From Coprinellus micaceus (Eukaryota; Basidiomycota; Agaricomycetes; Agaricales; Psathyrellaceae): 64,000 nt of DNA. Positions within the stretch are counted from its first letter, which is position 1; each line of letters opens with the position of its first letter. A program made the position numbers and the translations under genes. The notes under the pieces were generated by a model. The model was not told the origin of the DNA. It saw nothing but the letters and a program-made list of their open reading frames with translations, and searched no databases. Shown one piece after another: positions 17,980 to 28,983 of this stretch. Location of the stretch: the NCBI GenBank assembly GCA_951394405.1, contig OX596336.1:3844001-3908000 (forward strand). Reading direction: 5' to 3'.

Positions 17980-20443
17980 ATGAAGCGCAGCCAATCGTCC
18001 GAAGAAGCGCCCGCCGTCGAAATCGACGGCCCAGCGCCGAAGAGAGCCAAAACCACGCCTTCCTCCTCCCAGTCACCTGCCGCAACAACTCCCGCAGCTG
18101 TCACCCCTTCTTTGTCGACTCCTGGTGACAGTCAAGGCCAGGATGCACCCGCAGGGGACCACCAGACGTGGACGAAAGTAGAGAAGAGAAAGAAGAAAAA
18201 AGCCGCCAAAAACGAGGCAAAGAACGATGTGTGTACATTTCCAATTTGGACGGCCACGGGGCTTGATCCTGGCTTCGCCCATCTCCTTCCTTTCTATTGT
18301 TTTTGCATACTAGTACTGGGGTAGATTCATGTACTATCCTCTGTATTTCAGCCCTGGCTTCTACCCGCAGACACTGCGCGGTGGAGGCCCGATTTTGTTG
18401 CCGTGCAACGTGCAGGGGTGTCCCAAACCAAGAGTCGTATGCTTACCGCCCCCACCCTCTTTTTTCTACCGCGACCCGTCGTTTTACTACCAGATGGCCA
18501 CCCCGAGGTTCATGTATTCGAATCATGAGATCGCCAGGAGGAACCATGCCATTGGGATTGAGGTGAGTGGCTTTGACACGCGCGATATGAGGACGCCGCT
18601 AATTAGATTTGCAGGAAGTGAGAGATCTGGTCCTCCATCTCATCGCGGACGGACCTACACCGAACTGGTTGCGCGTCGAGAACGGGAATCTAATCCAACG
18701 AGTCGTCGTATTAATGGTGCCCGGGCTCACAAACGACATCCTCGCCATCCCGCCTATCCCCACCTCAGCGACCACCAACCCCAACCTTCCTCTCTCCATT
18801 CCGCTACCAAACCCAATTGTATCGGCGGGCACTGCGGCGGCAGCGATACCCTTCATTGCAACGACGTTCAGCCATGCGTGCCCTACACGGGCACCTGGGG
18901 ACCAGAACAGGATGCACAGCGTCCTTAGCTCGTTCTTTTCGTGCCCGGTTTCGGCGGAGGAGAGGAAAAGGAGGATGAAGATCAAATGTACGCCTGCTTT
19001 CCACTGAGCCCTAATTTTTGTGGTAATTGGAGTCTATTGCAGCAGAAAAGTCGAAGAGCGATCCAACGCAGTACCTGTTGGCGCTCGAGCAGATGATAGA
19101 GAACGACTACCCGATACCTAGCTACATGGCAGAAGTTTTCCAGAAGCCCACGGGGTGGGTTGAGACCCCCGAGCAGCCCCCGCCCGCCAACCCCTCAATT
19201 AGACGCCCGATCTACGCGATTGATTGCGAGATGGTGCGCGTACACACATTTTCACTGAGCGTACCCTAACCAAACTTACAGTGCCTCACGGAAGACGGCA
19301 AAGAGCTCACGCGAGTCTGCCTCATCGACTTTTACTCCGGGAACGTCGTCTTTGACCAGCTCGTCAAGCCCTCAAAACCCATCGTTGATTACCTCACTCG
19401 CTTTTCCGGTATAACCGAGCAGCACCTCGCGCCTATCACCACAACTCTTGCCGACATCCAGGCGCGGTTACTCGCTCTCCTCTCACCACCAGCCTCGAAC
19501 CCGTTTTCAACCAGCGGGTCTTCCTCAAGTGCATTGTCGCCCACCCCAATCCTTATGGGCCACTCCCTGGAATCTGATCTGAAAGCGCTGAAGCTCTGCC
19601 ATCCATACTGCATCGACACGGCGTTGATGTACCACCACCCCCGCGGGAGACCTCTCAAGCCTGGCTTGGCGTGGCTCACGAAGAAGTGGTGCGGTCGCGA
19701 GATCCAAGCCCGTGGTGAGGGCGGGCACGATCCTGAAGAAGATGCACGGGCATGCCTTGACCTCCTCCGCCGAAAGCTAGAGGAAGGCCCAGGATTTGGG
19801 GAGTACAAGACGGATCTGGAGAGTATATTTGAGCGGATGGGCAGAGCACGGGGAGGGAGTAGGAGGAGCGTAGTTGTAGACTTTGGGGATCCCGGGAGGA
19901 TGCACGGGAGCAAGGCGACGACGAGTGTGGGGTGTAAGAGCGATGAGGAAGTTGTGGAGGGCGTACTTGGGGCGGTGGGGAGTCATGAGTTTGTGTTTGG
20001 GAGATTGATGGGGTTGGCAGATGTGTTGGGGTGTAAGTGATAAACTGCCCTCTCCGATTACTAAACTGTTGCTGATATTTGCATTTGCAGGGGTCACGCA
20101 GAAGGCTAACCAAGATCCGACGACACCCGCCGCACCACCCTCCCCCGCCACCCCCGACCAAATCACCTCCTCCCTCCAATCACTTAACACACATCTAACG
20201 CGTATTCACGCCTCCCTCCCCCCACGCACCGCCTTCGTCGTCTTCACAGGGCACTCTGACCCACGAAAGATGACGACGCTCAACAGTAGGAAGCAACAAT
20301 TTGAGAATGGGCTGCGTTCGGGAAAGAAGCCGGAGCAGCTGGTGGAGGAGGGGTTGAAGTGGAGTGCGGCGGATGGGAGGGATTTGGAAGGGGAGGTTGA
20401 GCTGGCGAGGAGAGGGCTGGCATTCTTGGGGATCAAGTCGTAG
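17980..20443 (+). CDS. REX1: REX1-type RNA exonuclease (DEDD family)
   Basis: 709 residues from six exons: 17980-18230, 18352-18562, 18615-18987, 19043-19233, 19282-20032, 20091-20443; the total is an exact codon multiple. 3'-5' exonuclease that in yeast trims 5S rRNA, tRNA and snoRNA ends in the nucleus. After a basic N-terminus ([16 protein letters not shown]) and a Rex1-like middle ([15 protein letters not shown]), the catalytic domain starts with Exo I YAIDCEM split by an intron (about residues 336-343). Exo II is [11 protein letters not shown], and Exo III is [15 protein letters not shown] with the His and Asp expected of DEDDh enzymes. The C-terminal extension ([13 protein letters not shown]) is also found in Rex1 homologues. 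An upstream in-frame ATG at 17904 exists; 17980 is preferred because the preceding stretch is part of the duplicated leader. Confidence 0.85.
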
Positions 20444-21152
20444 GAGGGGGATTGTTATGCCGCATACCGGGAGGGAGATAGCTGAAGTATGTTCTGTTTG
20501 TCACCGTATGTGTACATCGACGTTTCATGTTATGACTGTTATGCTGTACCATGTTTCCCTAGATATGTGTAATTGCACACGCTTTGCCTTCGCAGTATAT
20601 GGGGGTTCAAAAGCAGACAAAGTCCAGGTGCTTGCTGTCCGCAGGATATAACTTGAACGCAAAGCTTTGTGCCCTCAGTTACCGGCAAGCCGAGGCCCCT
20701 CTTGAGTAGACGTTCCGTTTCGAGTTGGCGGTGGACGCGAAGTGAGAGAGTGACGGCGTAGATCTCCAGGGGCTCAGTGAATAGCCCAATCCTGTTCCTC
20801 TCAATCGTGTTTCCCAGCACACTTTGTGGGGAGGGGAAGAGACTCTATCCTGGGGCGGGTATCCCCCGCAGAGAACGACTATTTCAATTTGGGGGTGTTG
20901 CGAGTCTCTGGCAATAACTTCCAGGTCGTCCAAAAGAAGAGAAACATCATGGAAAATCCGAGGGATGTCGTAGCTTGCACAAGGAGGAGAAAGATAGAGA
21001 AAGATAGGGGCTCCGGCCCTTATCCGGCCCGGTGACTTTAGCGCCCGAAGTTTTCGAGCAAAGGGTCCGTTCTGCACTTTCCAACCTCCCCTCATCACCC
21101 CTAGCGGTCAAAAGTACTCAATCCCCCTTGTATAGAGGATTGATTCGTCAAA
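20444..21152. other. intergenic, no supported gene
   Basis: 709 bp between REX1 and the LYAR-type gene. A 139-codon open frame on the minus strand (20679-21098) has no recognisable domain and no clear promoter. It may be a decayed gene fragment. Confidence 0.4.
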
Positions 21153-22617
21153 ATGGTTTCATTTCAGTACGTCTTTCATCTCGTTTACGTCTTCGAGCCT
21201 CGCTAACGGCCATACGCATTGTAGATGCCATAGTCAGTGTCCATTCGGTTCCCCTTACCTTCGGGCGCACCTCCATATCTATTGGACACGATCGCTGACT
21301 CTCCCAGCTGCCTTCCTCCGCTTCCCGTACCTCCACCTCTACCCTTGATGCTCTCCCTGAATAGGCTGCGGCGACATCGTGAAAAAGCCAAAGCTCGACC
21401 AACATAGCTGGCGATGCCATACGGGCTTCGACTGTATCGACTGCTCAAAGTCGTTCAGCTCAAGTGCGGAGTGGAAGGGGCATACGAGTTGTATAAGTGA
21501 GGCGGAGAAGTATCAGGGTGCGTTGTATAAGGGGCCGAAGGTATGTTTTCTACATAATTCAACTTCAACCGTCGACCTCCCTTCCATCCTCTTCCTCGCG
21601 CTGCACGCTACTATTTTAGGATCTATTTCACGGTGTACTGACCCTCCGATGTGATGTATAGAAGGGCCAAGGCCAAGGTGGACACGCCAACAACGGCAAC
21701 CACAACTCAAGCGGCGGCTACGGAGGCGGCCGCTCTGGACCTGGAGGCCAGAGGCAGCCCCCACAACAAAAGGCTCCCAAGATGACTGGGAGCAATGACG
21801 CTCCGCTAGGGAAGAGCTCTTGGTTTGAGAAGGGTGAGCAGGCCGCGGCGGCGCAGGCGAAGGAGGCTGCTGAGGCGGAGGAGCGGGAGAGGAAGGAGGT
21901 GGAGGAGAAGAGGAAGGCTACTGAGGAGGAGGAGGGCAGGAGGAAAGAGCAGGAGGCGAAGGGGAAGGGGAAGGAGGAGAAGAAGAAGGAGAAGGGGGAT
22001 AAGAAGAAAGAGAAGAAGGATAAGAAGAGGAAGAGTACGGAGGATGCGCCGGAGGTGAGGATAGTGCCGGTCGTGGATTCTCATATCCGTAATAACGGTT
22101 TACTCTCTAGGATGAACCCGCAAAGAAAAAGACCAAGGCTGATCAGGACGGCGATGTGACGATGGGAGAGGTAAAATCGGAGGACAAGAAGGAGAAGAAA
22201 AAGGAGAAGAAAGAGAAGAAGGCTAAGAAGGTACCGGACTCGTCAAAGGAGGTTGAAGCTGAGGTGGAAGAGAAGAAGGGAAAGAAAGAGAAGAAGGAGA
22301 AGAAGGCGGAAGAGTCATCGGCGGAGGTGGTCTCTGAGGAGACGACCGACTCGAAGGACGTCGAGGTGAAGGAGAAGAAGAAACCGAAGAAGGACAGGAA
22401 AAAGGCCAAGGAGCAGGAACAGAATGACGATTCCATGGACGTCGACTCCACACCGACTCCCACCACCGCCGACGAGCCCTCAACGAAGAAGCACACGAAG
22501 AAGAAGGATAGAAAGTGCAAGGAGTCCGCAGAGTCAACAGAAGGCGACTCGAAAAAGTCCAAGGATAAGAAGGAGAAGAAGAAGAGTAAAAAGGACAAGA
22601 CGGCGACGTCTTCATAG
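21153..22617 (+). CDS. LYAR-type nucleolar zinc-finger protein
   Basis: 365 residues in five exons: 21153-21166, 21225-21232, 21365-21540, 21662-22054, 22111-22617. Homologue of LYAR / yeast YCR087C-A, a nucleolar protein linked to rRNA processing. The N-terminus MVSFQCHSCGDIVKKPKLDQH...CIDCSKSF followed by EWKGHTSCISEAEKYQGALYKG is the diagnostic double C2HC finger. The start of this motif is assembled from a 14-nt first exon and an 8-nt microexon. The rest is low complexity: a Gly/Asn/Gln-rich patch, then long Lys/Glu coiled-coil-like runs ending in KKEKKKSKKDK. Such tails are typical nucleolar targeting and RNA-binding regions. Confidence 0.88.
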
Positions 22618-22979
22618 TACCCTTCGTTTACCCGATCGTATACCACTCTCGTCTATCCTATTTCATTGACATTGGGCGATTTGCTTCCGTCGGAGCGGAT
22701 CAAGCCATATGTTCTGGGCTACTCTCCGCACTATACCAAGATCCAGGCGGTGTATTGGGCGCGTACTTGCCTTCTACCTCCCATTTCCTACCCTGTTACC
22801 GTTCGATATTGGGTAAGAGAGACGTGTGTCCTTGCAGGCACCGTTATCTCTGGTGGCAGGTACGTATGATTACAGATTGCTCGCTGTGGGCACGTGGCTG
22901 CGCAGGGGCTAAATTGGATCGATTTCGCAGCCGCTCGTCGATCTCAGGCTCTTGACCACGAACCAACACCCTCCTCACC
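22618..22979. other. intergenic spacer, LYAR-like / ATG3
   Basis: 362 bp. No gene seen; it must hold the LYAR-type gene 3' end and the ATG3 promoter. No clear TATA box. Confidence 0.4.
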
Positions 22980-24515
22980 ATGCAAGCCATCCAGGTACTT
23001 CACATGCCCTCCCACTTCACCTCTACTTCGTACTGATCACCTTGTCAGTCACACTTCGTCGGTCTACGCGAGTACCTCGCCCCTGTGAGTCTGAGATGCG
23101 ATACCCTTTAGGGCTGCGTCACCTCCTGATCGACGGGCACTGATCAGCTTCAACGACTGCGCTAGGTCCTGAAAGAGTCCAAGTTCAAGGAGCACGGAAG
23201 GATTACGCCTGGTACGTAGCCACTCAGAGTGTAATCAAGTGGCTGGAGTAGGGGCTAAGTCAGGGATCTTCCAACATAGAGGAGTTTGTGGCTGCTGGTG
23301 ATTTCCTGGTGTACAAGTTCCCAGTGTGGGGATGGTGAGTGGCGAGTCGCTGGTGTATCTTGATCTGCGCGTGCTTATACGCTTCTCTGGTGGATAGGGA
23401 GAAGGGGGATGACCCGAAAATACGCGACTTCTTGCCCCGCGAGAAGCAGTACCTCGTTACTAGGGGGGTACCTTGCCTACGACGCGCTCAATCTCTCGCC
23501 TACACCGACGCCGACGAAGACGCAGAACGCCTTGTATCCTTTGGAGATGGACCCAGCAGTGGAGGCGAGGGTGACGAGTGGGTCGAGACTCATGCTGGGC
23601 GCAAGGCCGCTGCGAACCCTGCTTCAGATGCCAGTGCACTCGCTGACATTCCCGACGATGACGACGACGATATCTCGAGGGGTGTGGGGAACATGAGCTT
23701 GGGAGGCCAGGGCGCGGGAGAGCATGCGGTGGACACGCCGGATCTCGACGATATCCCGGATATGGAAGAAGATGACCTGGAGGAGGAGGATACGGCGACT
23801 GCTGTGAAGCCCAAACAGGCAGCCTCGGGGGCGGGTGCTTCGGGATCGAAGTGAGTCTTCTAAGTTTATGAGCGTTGGGATCGTTCTAATACCTTCGCTT
23901 TGGATGGCTATCGTAGTCAATTTGACCCAACCAAGTCTAATCTTCTCCAGGTTAGGACGTACGACGTCATGATCACCTATGACAAGTACTACCAGACCCC
24001 TCGAGTTTGGCTCATTGGCTACGACGAGGTACGCCAGCCCCTCCCTCTATTGGAGCACCCCTGTTTAACACGCTTTCGTTTAGAACGGGAAGCCCCTCAC
24101 TCCCCAGCAAATCTTCCAAGATATCTCTGCCGATCATGCCCAGAAGACCGTAACCATCGAACCCTTCATTCACTCCGCATCGCTCCAAGCTGCCTCCGTG
24201 CACCCTTGCAAGCATTCAAGCGTCATGAAGAAGGTCATCGAGCGCATGAACAACAGCGTCGTCGCTGAGCAGCTCGCCCGCGACGCGAGGTCGGGCAGCG
24301 TTTCGCCGTCGGCGCCTACTGCCGGGAAGGAGAAGAAGAAGTGGTTCAGCAGGAAGGCTAGTGGGAGCTCAAAGGAGGCGGCGGCTGCAGCGGCTGCGGC
24401 GGAGAATGATGAAGAGCCAGAGGGGATGAGGGTGGACTTTTATTTGGTGGTGTTCCTCAAGTTCATTGCCTCGATCGTGCCTACTATTGAGGTCGACTCG
24501 ACGACTTCGTTCTGA
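22980..24515 (+). CDS. ATG3: Atg3, E2-like enzyme for Atg8 lipidation
   Basis: 382 residues in seven exons: 22980-22994, 23049-23084, 23166-23211, 23280-23334, 23398-23850, 23917-24028, 24084-24515. Transfers Atg8 from Atg7 to phosphatidylethanolamine during autophagy. The N-terminal helix ([19 protein letters not shown]) is the membrane-binding part, followed by [22 protein letters not shown] and [12 protein letters not shown]. An acidic flexible insert (DIPDDDDDD...DLEEED) follows, then the E2 core [40 protein letters not shown]. The catalytic cysteine is in [13 protein letters not shown] (about residue 281). It ends with [20 protein letters not shown], as in fungal Atg3. There is an unusual Ser/Ala-rich stretch of about 50 residues just before that end. 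Confidence 0.96.
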
Positions 24516-25727
24516 GGGCACCGGCCAAAGATTTGCCTTTATGTTCTTCGCTTTCTTTGCCTTCTTTTGTGCTATCAAACGGATCGTTGCATATTTACCA
24601 CTCCTTTCTTCCCTTTCGCCTTGTACTATCATAAATAACTCCTATACTGACATACCACTAGTACACTTGTATAGAGAACTGGGATCGCTGCCGTCGCCTT
24701 ATTCCCTGGGTTAACAAGGCGTATACGCTCTCTGGTTCTAGCTATGGATTATAACGACCCTCCTGTAAACTACTTGTGAATATCTACCGGGTCCAAGTTG
24801 TTAGGAGCGAGGATACTACACGGAGTCCGTGTCCATCTTAGCCTTCTGGTGAGTCCTCGCGTTGTTTGCCACTGGTGGCGCCGCAAAATACTGCGCATTG
24901 AAGATCGGGGTACCTCTCTCTTCCTTCCTCATCTACCTCACTACTAGAGGTGTCCCAAAGCCTCCTTCCCTGCCTCACAAACCCTGGACCCTCCAGTTCA
25001 GCCCTCTTTCGTGTTATCTGGTCTTGGTCAGGAGATCAGCACCCATGCCGAAATCAAATCTCGAAACTGAACAATGCGGTTGGCCCGGTTGATATCCATC
25101 TGCTGCATACACGGTCCGAAGCGCTTGGAACGAACCTTTCGGCGACGTGCTCGCACCTTACATAACAGCAAAGGCCCTGGCCCCTGGGCGCTCATTGAAG
25201 CATCTCTCCGCCAAGGAAAGAGTCGGTTTTGTTGCCTTAGGCGCCCAGGGTGGAGCGGCCTCTGGTCGGCATCGTGCGACCCGGGTGGTGCAGATGGCTC
25301 GCACTCAAAAGCGCCTTCCACAAGCTCCCACACCGTAGGGATTTGTTCAAATGCTTCTGCCCATGCTGACTCTTCGCCGAGTCTTCGGGGCTTGTCTCCG
25401 TTCGAGCGGAACCATCTGTTACAGGTCGTGCCTTGGCCTGCACCTTGACATTTTCACATCACATATGTATATGTCTGACTGATTGGGTTTTCCTTTGGTT
25501 CTTTCCTCTTGCTCGCCCACATCGTGCATGTGCGGGGTACCCTCCGTTGTCCTTGACCTCCCCCTCCTGTCCTTTCCGCTAGCCTAACTTATTAGGGTGA
25601 ACATTCTGGGACGACCGAGCTTTCGCAGCAGCAACCTCTTTGCGCCGACCCCCGGGCTTTACGGACCTCGCACTCCACATATCTCACCAAAATCTATCCA
25701 CAACACAAGCCTGCCAGGACGAACACG
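24516..25727. other. intergenic, no supported gene
   Basis: 1.2 kb. Overlapping open frames on both strands around 25030-25450 mirror each other and show no domain. The last ~150 bp before 25728 are CT-rich and probably serve as the GH128 gene promoter/leader. Confidence 0.4.
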
Positions 25728-27035
25728 ATGAAGACCACAGCCTCATCGACACCTCTCTTATTCGCGCTCGCCACCCTCTTCGGCGCGTCGTGTGCGTTGG
25801 CAGCGACGCCCGTCTCGGCCAGTGCAAAGGCCGGGCTTGCATGGCCGAACGGTGACACTGTTAGCATGCCACAGTATGCTGGGTCGGGGAAGGTATCTTG
25901 GTGTGTCCTTCTTCGCATTCTCCTTTTCGTTCTAGTCTGCTGACGGTTGTGCGCCCGCGTTCGTGTGTGTTTTCGTGTGCCGATAGGTACTATACCTGGA
26001 TCGCAGACCCTATCAACTACGATGGTGATCTCGAGTTCGTTCCTCTGCTCTGGGGAGACGAGGAGTCTATCAAGAATTGGGATAAGAGCATGAAGAACTT
26101 GTTCAAGAAGAAGAAGAATACAGTGGCGGTTATGGGCATGAACGAGTGCGTCTGCCTTCCTCTTGCGTTCCACCTCACCCCACTGGGAAATATCGCTTAT
26201 CCATGCGTAATCTAGGCCAGACCACGACGGACAGGCGGGTCTGACGCCAGAACAGGGTGTTCAGGTGTGGAAGGACCACATCAAGCCGTTGAAGGAGTCT
26301 CATGGAGTGAGGTTGGGAAGCCCGGGGCCGACGAGTGCGGCGAAGGGGAAACAGTGGTTGTTGGATTGGCAGGCAGCGTGTGGGAGTGACTGTGATTTCG
26401 ACTTCCTTGTACTGCGTACGTCTCACCTCAATATTCTCGTGCCTTCATCCTGCGCGATAGGCCTAACCAGTGTACAGACCACTATGGCTGGAACTCGACG
26501 CACTTCATCAACTACATAACCGACATGCACGATACCTTCCAAAAGCCAATATGGGTCACTGAATGGGCATGCCATGATTTCTCGACGGAATTTGTGCGGA
26601 CGTGTTCAGCTGAAGACGTCAAGACCTACCTCAACACAACGCAAAGCTGGATGGACTCGCTGGATTGGATAGAGAGGTATGCGTGGTTTGGGGCGATGAA
26701 GGACATGCGCAACGTCAATCCGGTGTGTAATCAAATAGCTTTCCCTAGCGATGACCTTTCTCATTTGGTTTGACTAGCTTAACGCCCTCATGGACTCGAA
26801 TGGTGTTATAAACGAGCTCGGTCTGCAGTACATCGGTGAGTAGGTGTCTGGATTCTCTTCTACTCTTCACTGAACCTCTTCTGTAGACTGGAAAGGCCCT
26901 GGCCTCCCCGACTCCTCCCTCCCTCGCGGTGCCAACGCCAACAGGCCCCCCAACTCCGCTTCTTCCATGCAAATCGTTTCGTCGGTATCGCTGGGTGCCC
27001 TCGGTCTTGCGTTGGCTCTCGGAGTGTATCTTTGA
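25728..27035 (+). CDS. GH128 glycoside hydrolase, GPI-anchored
   Basis: 327 residues in six exons: 25728-25900, 25987-26145, 26216-26415, 26478-26722, 26778-26835, 26887-27035. GH128 enzymes cut beta-1,3-glucan of the fungal wall. A signal peptide (MKTTASSTPLLFALATLFGASCALA) is followed by AGLAWPNGD, SWYYTW, FVPLLWGDEES, VMGMNEPDH (acid/base Glu), WLLDWQAACG, HHYGWNSTHF and PIWVTEWACHD (nucleophile Glu). It is the usual family length. The C-terminus ends in a hydrophobic segment (SLGALGLALALGVYL) after a Ser/Asn-rich stretch, a GPI-attachment pattern, so it likely acts at the cell surface in wall remodelling. Confidence 0.9.
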
Positions 27036-27634
27036 TATGGCTGAAGGCATAAGGGCCCGACGCTTTGTGCTTGGACGTGTATGTATTCTTCGGACAAGGG
27101 ATTACTTTCGCTGAGATCTCTAGGTTGTATACCCCTACGCTACTAGTGTTATGAACCGGGCTAATTTGACAGTGGAACACCACCATACATATTGCCCTTT
27201 GATGGCCTTCCCCCTGCCCTCTGATCGATAGCGTCCTTTCTCCGACCGCAGGTGTGTGCTATTTTTATTCCTGGGCGTTAATCTCGTGTCGCAGCCGCTG
27301 GGTAGTGCCCTCTTTATCCCTGGGACCTAGCCCAAGGCTCAAGGCACAATGGCAATGGGGAACGATGACTATCACGATATATTTGACACCACAGACCTCC
27401 CAGACCATCCAAGCTCCGCCTCGCAGGCGTTTGAGGTGTACGATCGTGGTAAGGTCTCCTATGGTATGAGTCTCCTGTACGTCCGTGTCTGGTCAGCGGA
27501 ACAACCTCATGGCGGACGCCTGGTGCTGTCTCAAACAGGTTGGCGACGTCCGCTCGCTGCCTTATAAAACGCAGATTCACAAGTCACCCGTTTTCCCGAG
27601 CCCGTTGAACAACTCCCCAGAAACTGCCACCACC
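27036..27634. other. intergenic; promoter of small secreted protein gene
   Basis: 599 bp without a supported gene. A TATA box (TTATAAAA, about 27562-27569) lies about 70 bp before the ATG of the next gene. A 72-codon frame (27349-27567) runs into that promoter and is not accepted. Confidence 0.5.
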
Positions 27635-28060
27635 ATGAAGTCTCTCTCCGTCAACTCAGTGCTTTTCGTGTCCCTTGTGTTCTCCGGCCTAGGCCACGGC
27701 CGAGCGCTACCTGATATGCCCCCCATCCCACCTCCAGGGAAGTGGTGTTGCCCTCCAACCGGGCCAAACGGCCTTCCTCTCAGCCAGCCGCAGCCAGGAC
27801 CGTTCGTTCTTTGGTGCTTGTAAGTTACGCATTCATCTCGACCATCCCTATCACCAGCCGATTCACAAAGTTCCTGTAGGTACAGTGGGAACAATCTCTG
27901 CGGTTATGTGAGTCCTTTAAGGATCCTCGAAGCATTTGAGAGAGGCTCGTGGGCGCTGACATGATCCCGACAGGATACCGCAACAGGAGGAGGTGCTACG
28001 ATTCCAGGCTGCCCTCCCAAAGCAATTCTGAACCCTCATCCCCCCACTTGCCCCGTCTAA
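27635..28060 (+). CDS. small secreted proline/cysteine-rich protein
   Basis: 99 residues, exons 27635-27819, 27880-27907, 27974-28060. A signal peptide (MKSLSVNSVLFVSLVFSGLGHGRA) is followed by a short mature chain rich in Pro, Gly and Cys (PPIPPPGKWCCPPTGP, LWCLYSGNNLCGY, IPGCPPKAILNPHPPTCPV). Six cysteines in the mature part (a CC pair, then C, C, C, C) could form three disulphides. Size and composition are those of effector-like or surface-active small secreted proteins; no named family is recognised. A decayed relative lies 536 bp downstream. Confidence 0.7.
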
Positions 28061-28595
28061 ATGAACAAACTCTCCCCGAGGATCAGAGCGCTAGTGCAGT
28101 AAGTATATAGCACTATTGGATCGAGTCGGGGGGTTCAGAGCCCTTCGCCGCTCTCCAGAGTTTATCCTTATCCTAGCTCAATTAAATGAGGCTTCACCTG
28201 AGGATCGAGATAGTACGAGCGATCCTTATATGTGGAGGCAAATGCGCAGGTAGCTTATTCCAGAAAGCTCCAGTGGGAACCACGATGCGGGTTCCGCCAC
28301 GCAAACACAGTCGGGAGGTGAGGGTGATATGTATCAGGGATGGAACGCTTAGGGCCCAATCCAGCGACCTGCCAGACCTCGAGCAGACACCGTGAGGCTC
28401 ATGAGGACGATATACATCGTCGCCGCCGCAATTCAATATTCAGGCCCCAGAAATGAAGCGATTTCATGAGACAAGAATAGAACTCACTCACCTTCAACCT
28501 GCGAAGGGAAAGGGAAAGTCTCCACTCTCAGCACATAATTGTGAAGAGGCGGGGCAAGCTATGTAGCATCGTAGTTCACCTATTACCTGACCACC
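28061..28595. other. spacer between secreted-protein gene and its relic
   Basis: 535 bp. No gene recognised; probably the 3' end of the first copy and the promoter of the second. Confidence 0.4.
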
Positions 28596-28814
28596 ATGAT
28601 GAAGTCTTTCTCGCTACTGCTCTATTCACTGCACTCACCTTCGTCTTTGTGATTCCATTCGGCCAGGGGTTTCCTCGACCACCAATACAGCCCCCAGGGC
28701 TGCATTGCTGTTGATTTATTGTCCCAGAACCCTGCAACGGGAGGGGGAGCCACGATCCCAAATTGTCCTCCCAACGCAGTTTCTAACCCTCACCCTCCTA
28801 CTTGTCCGGTCTAG
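28596..28814 (+). pseudogene. decayed paralogue of the small secreted protein
   Basis: Starts MMKSFSLLLYS, then loses frame by about 1 nt. In the shifted frame it continues with a hydrophobic run and PRPPIQPPGLHCC before a stop. It ends with PATGGGATIPNCPPNAVSNPHPPTCPV and TAG, nearly the last exon of the gene at 27635-28060. The middle exon (YSGNNLCGY in the intact copy) is missing. The signal peptide is broken by the shift, so it is probably a tandem duplicate now dead. Confidence 0.7.
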
Positions 28815-28983
28815 GTCAAGTTCTGCGCGCACTGGCCTTCGCCTCCACCGTAGGAAGGCGTCGTTATCCTCCCGACTTTCGCAGTCGATAGCGGTATTAA
28901 ATCGAGATGATCATATCGGTACAAGCATTATTTCCTATTCCCCTGAATTCTATGAGATTGTACTCCTTTCGCTTTCCTATCGC

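Noticed and set aside
20679..21098. 139-codon open frame on the minus strand
   Set aside because: No domain, no splice-linked neighbour, and it lies across the probable REX1 3' end and LYAR promoter.
21820..22617. Arg-rich and Leu-rich frames overlapping the LYAR-type gene
   Set aside because: Shadows of the Lys/Glu-rich coding sequence in other frames.
24862..25448. Overlapping open frames on both strands
   Set aside because: They mirror each other in GC-rich sequence and show no recognisable family motif.
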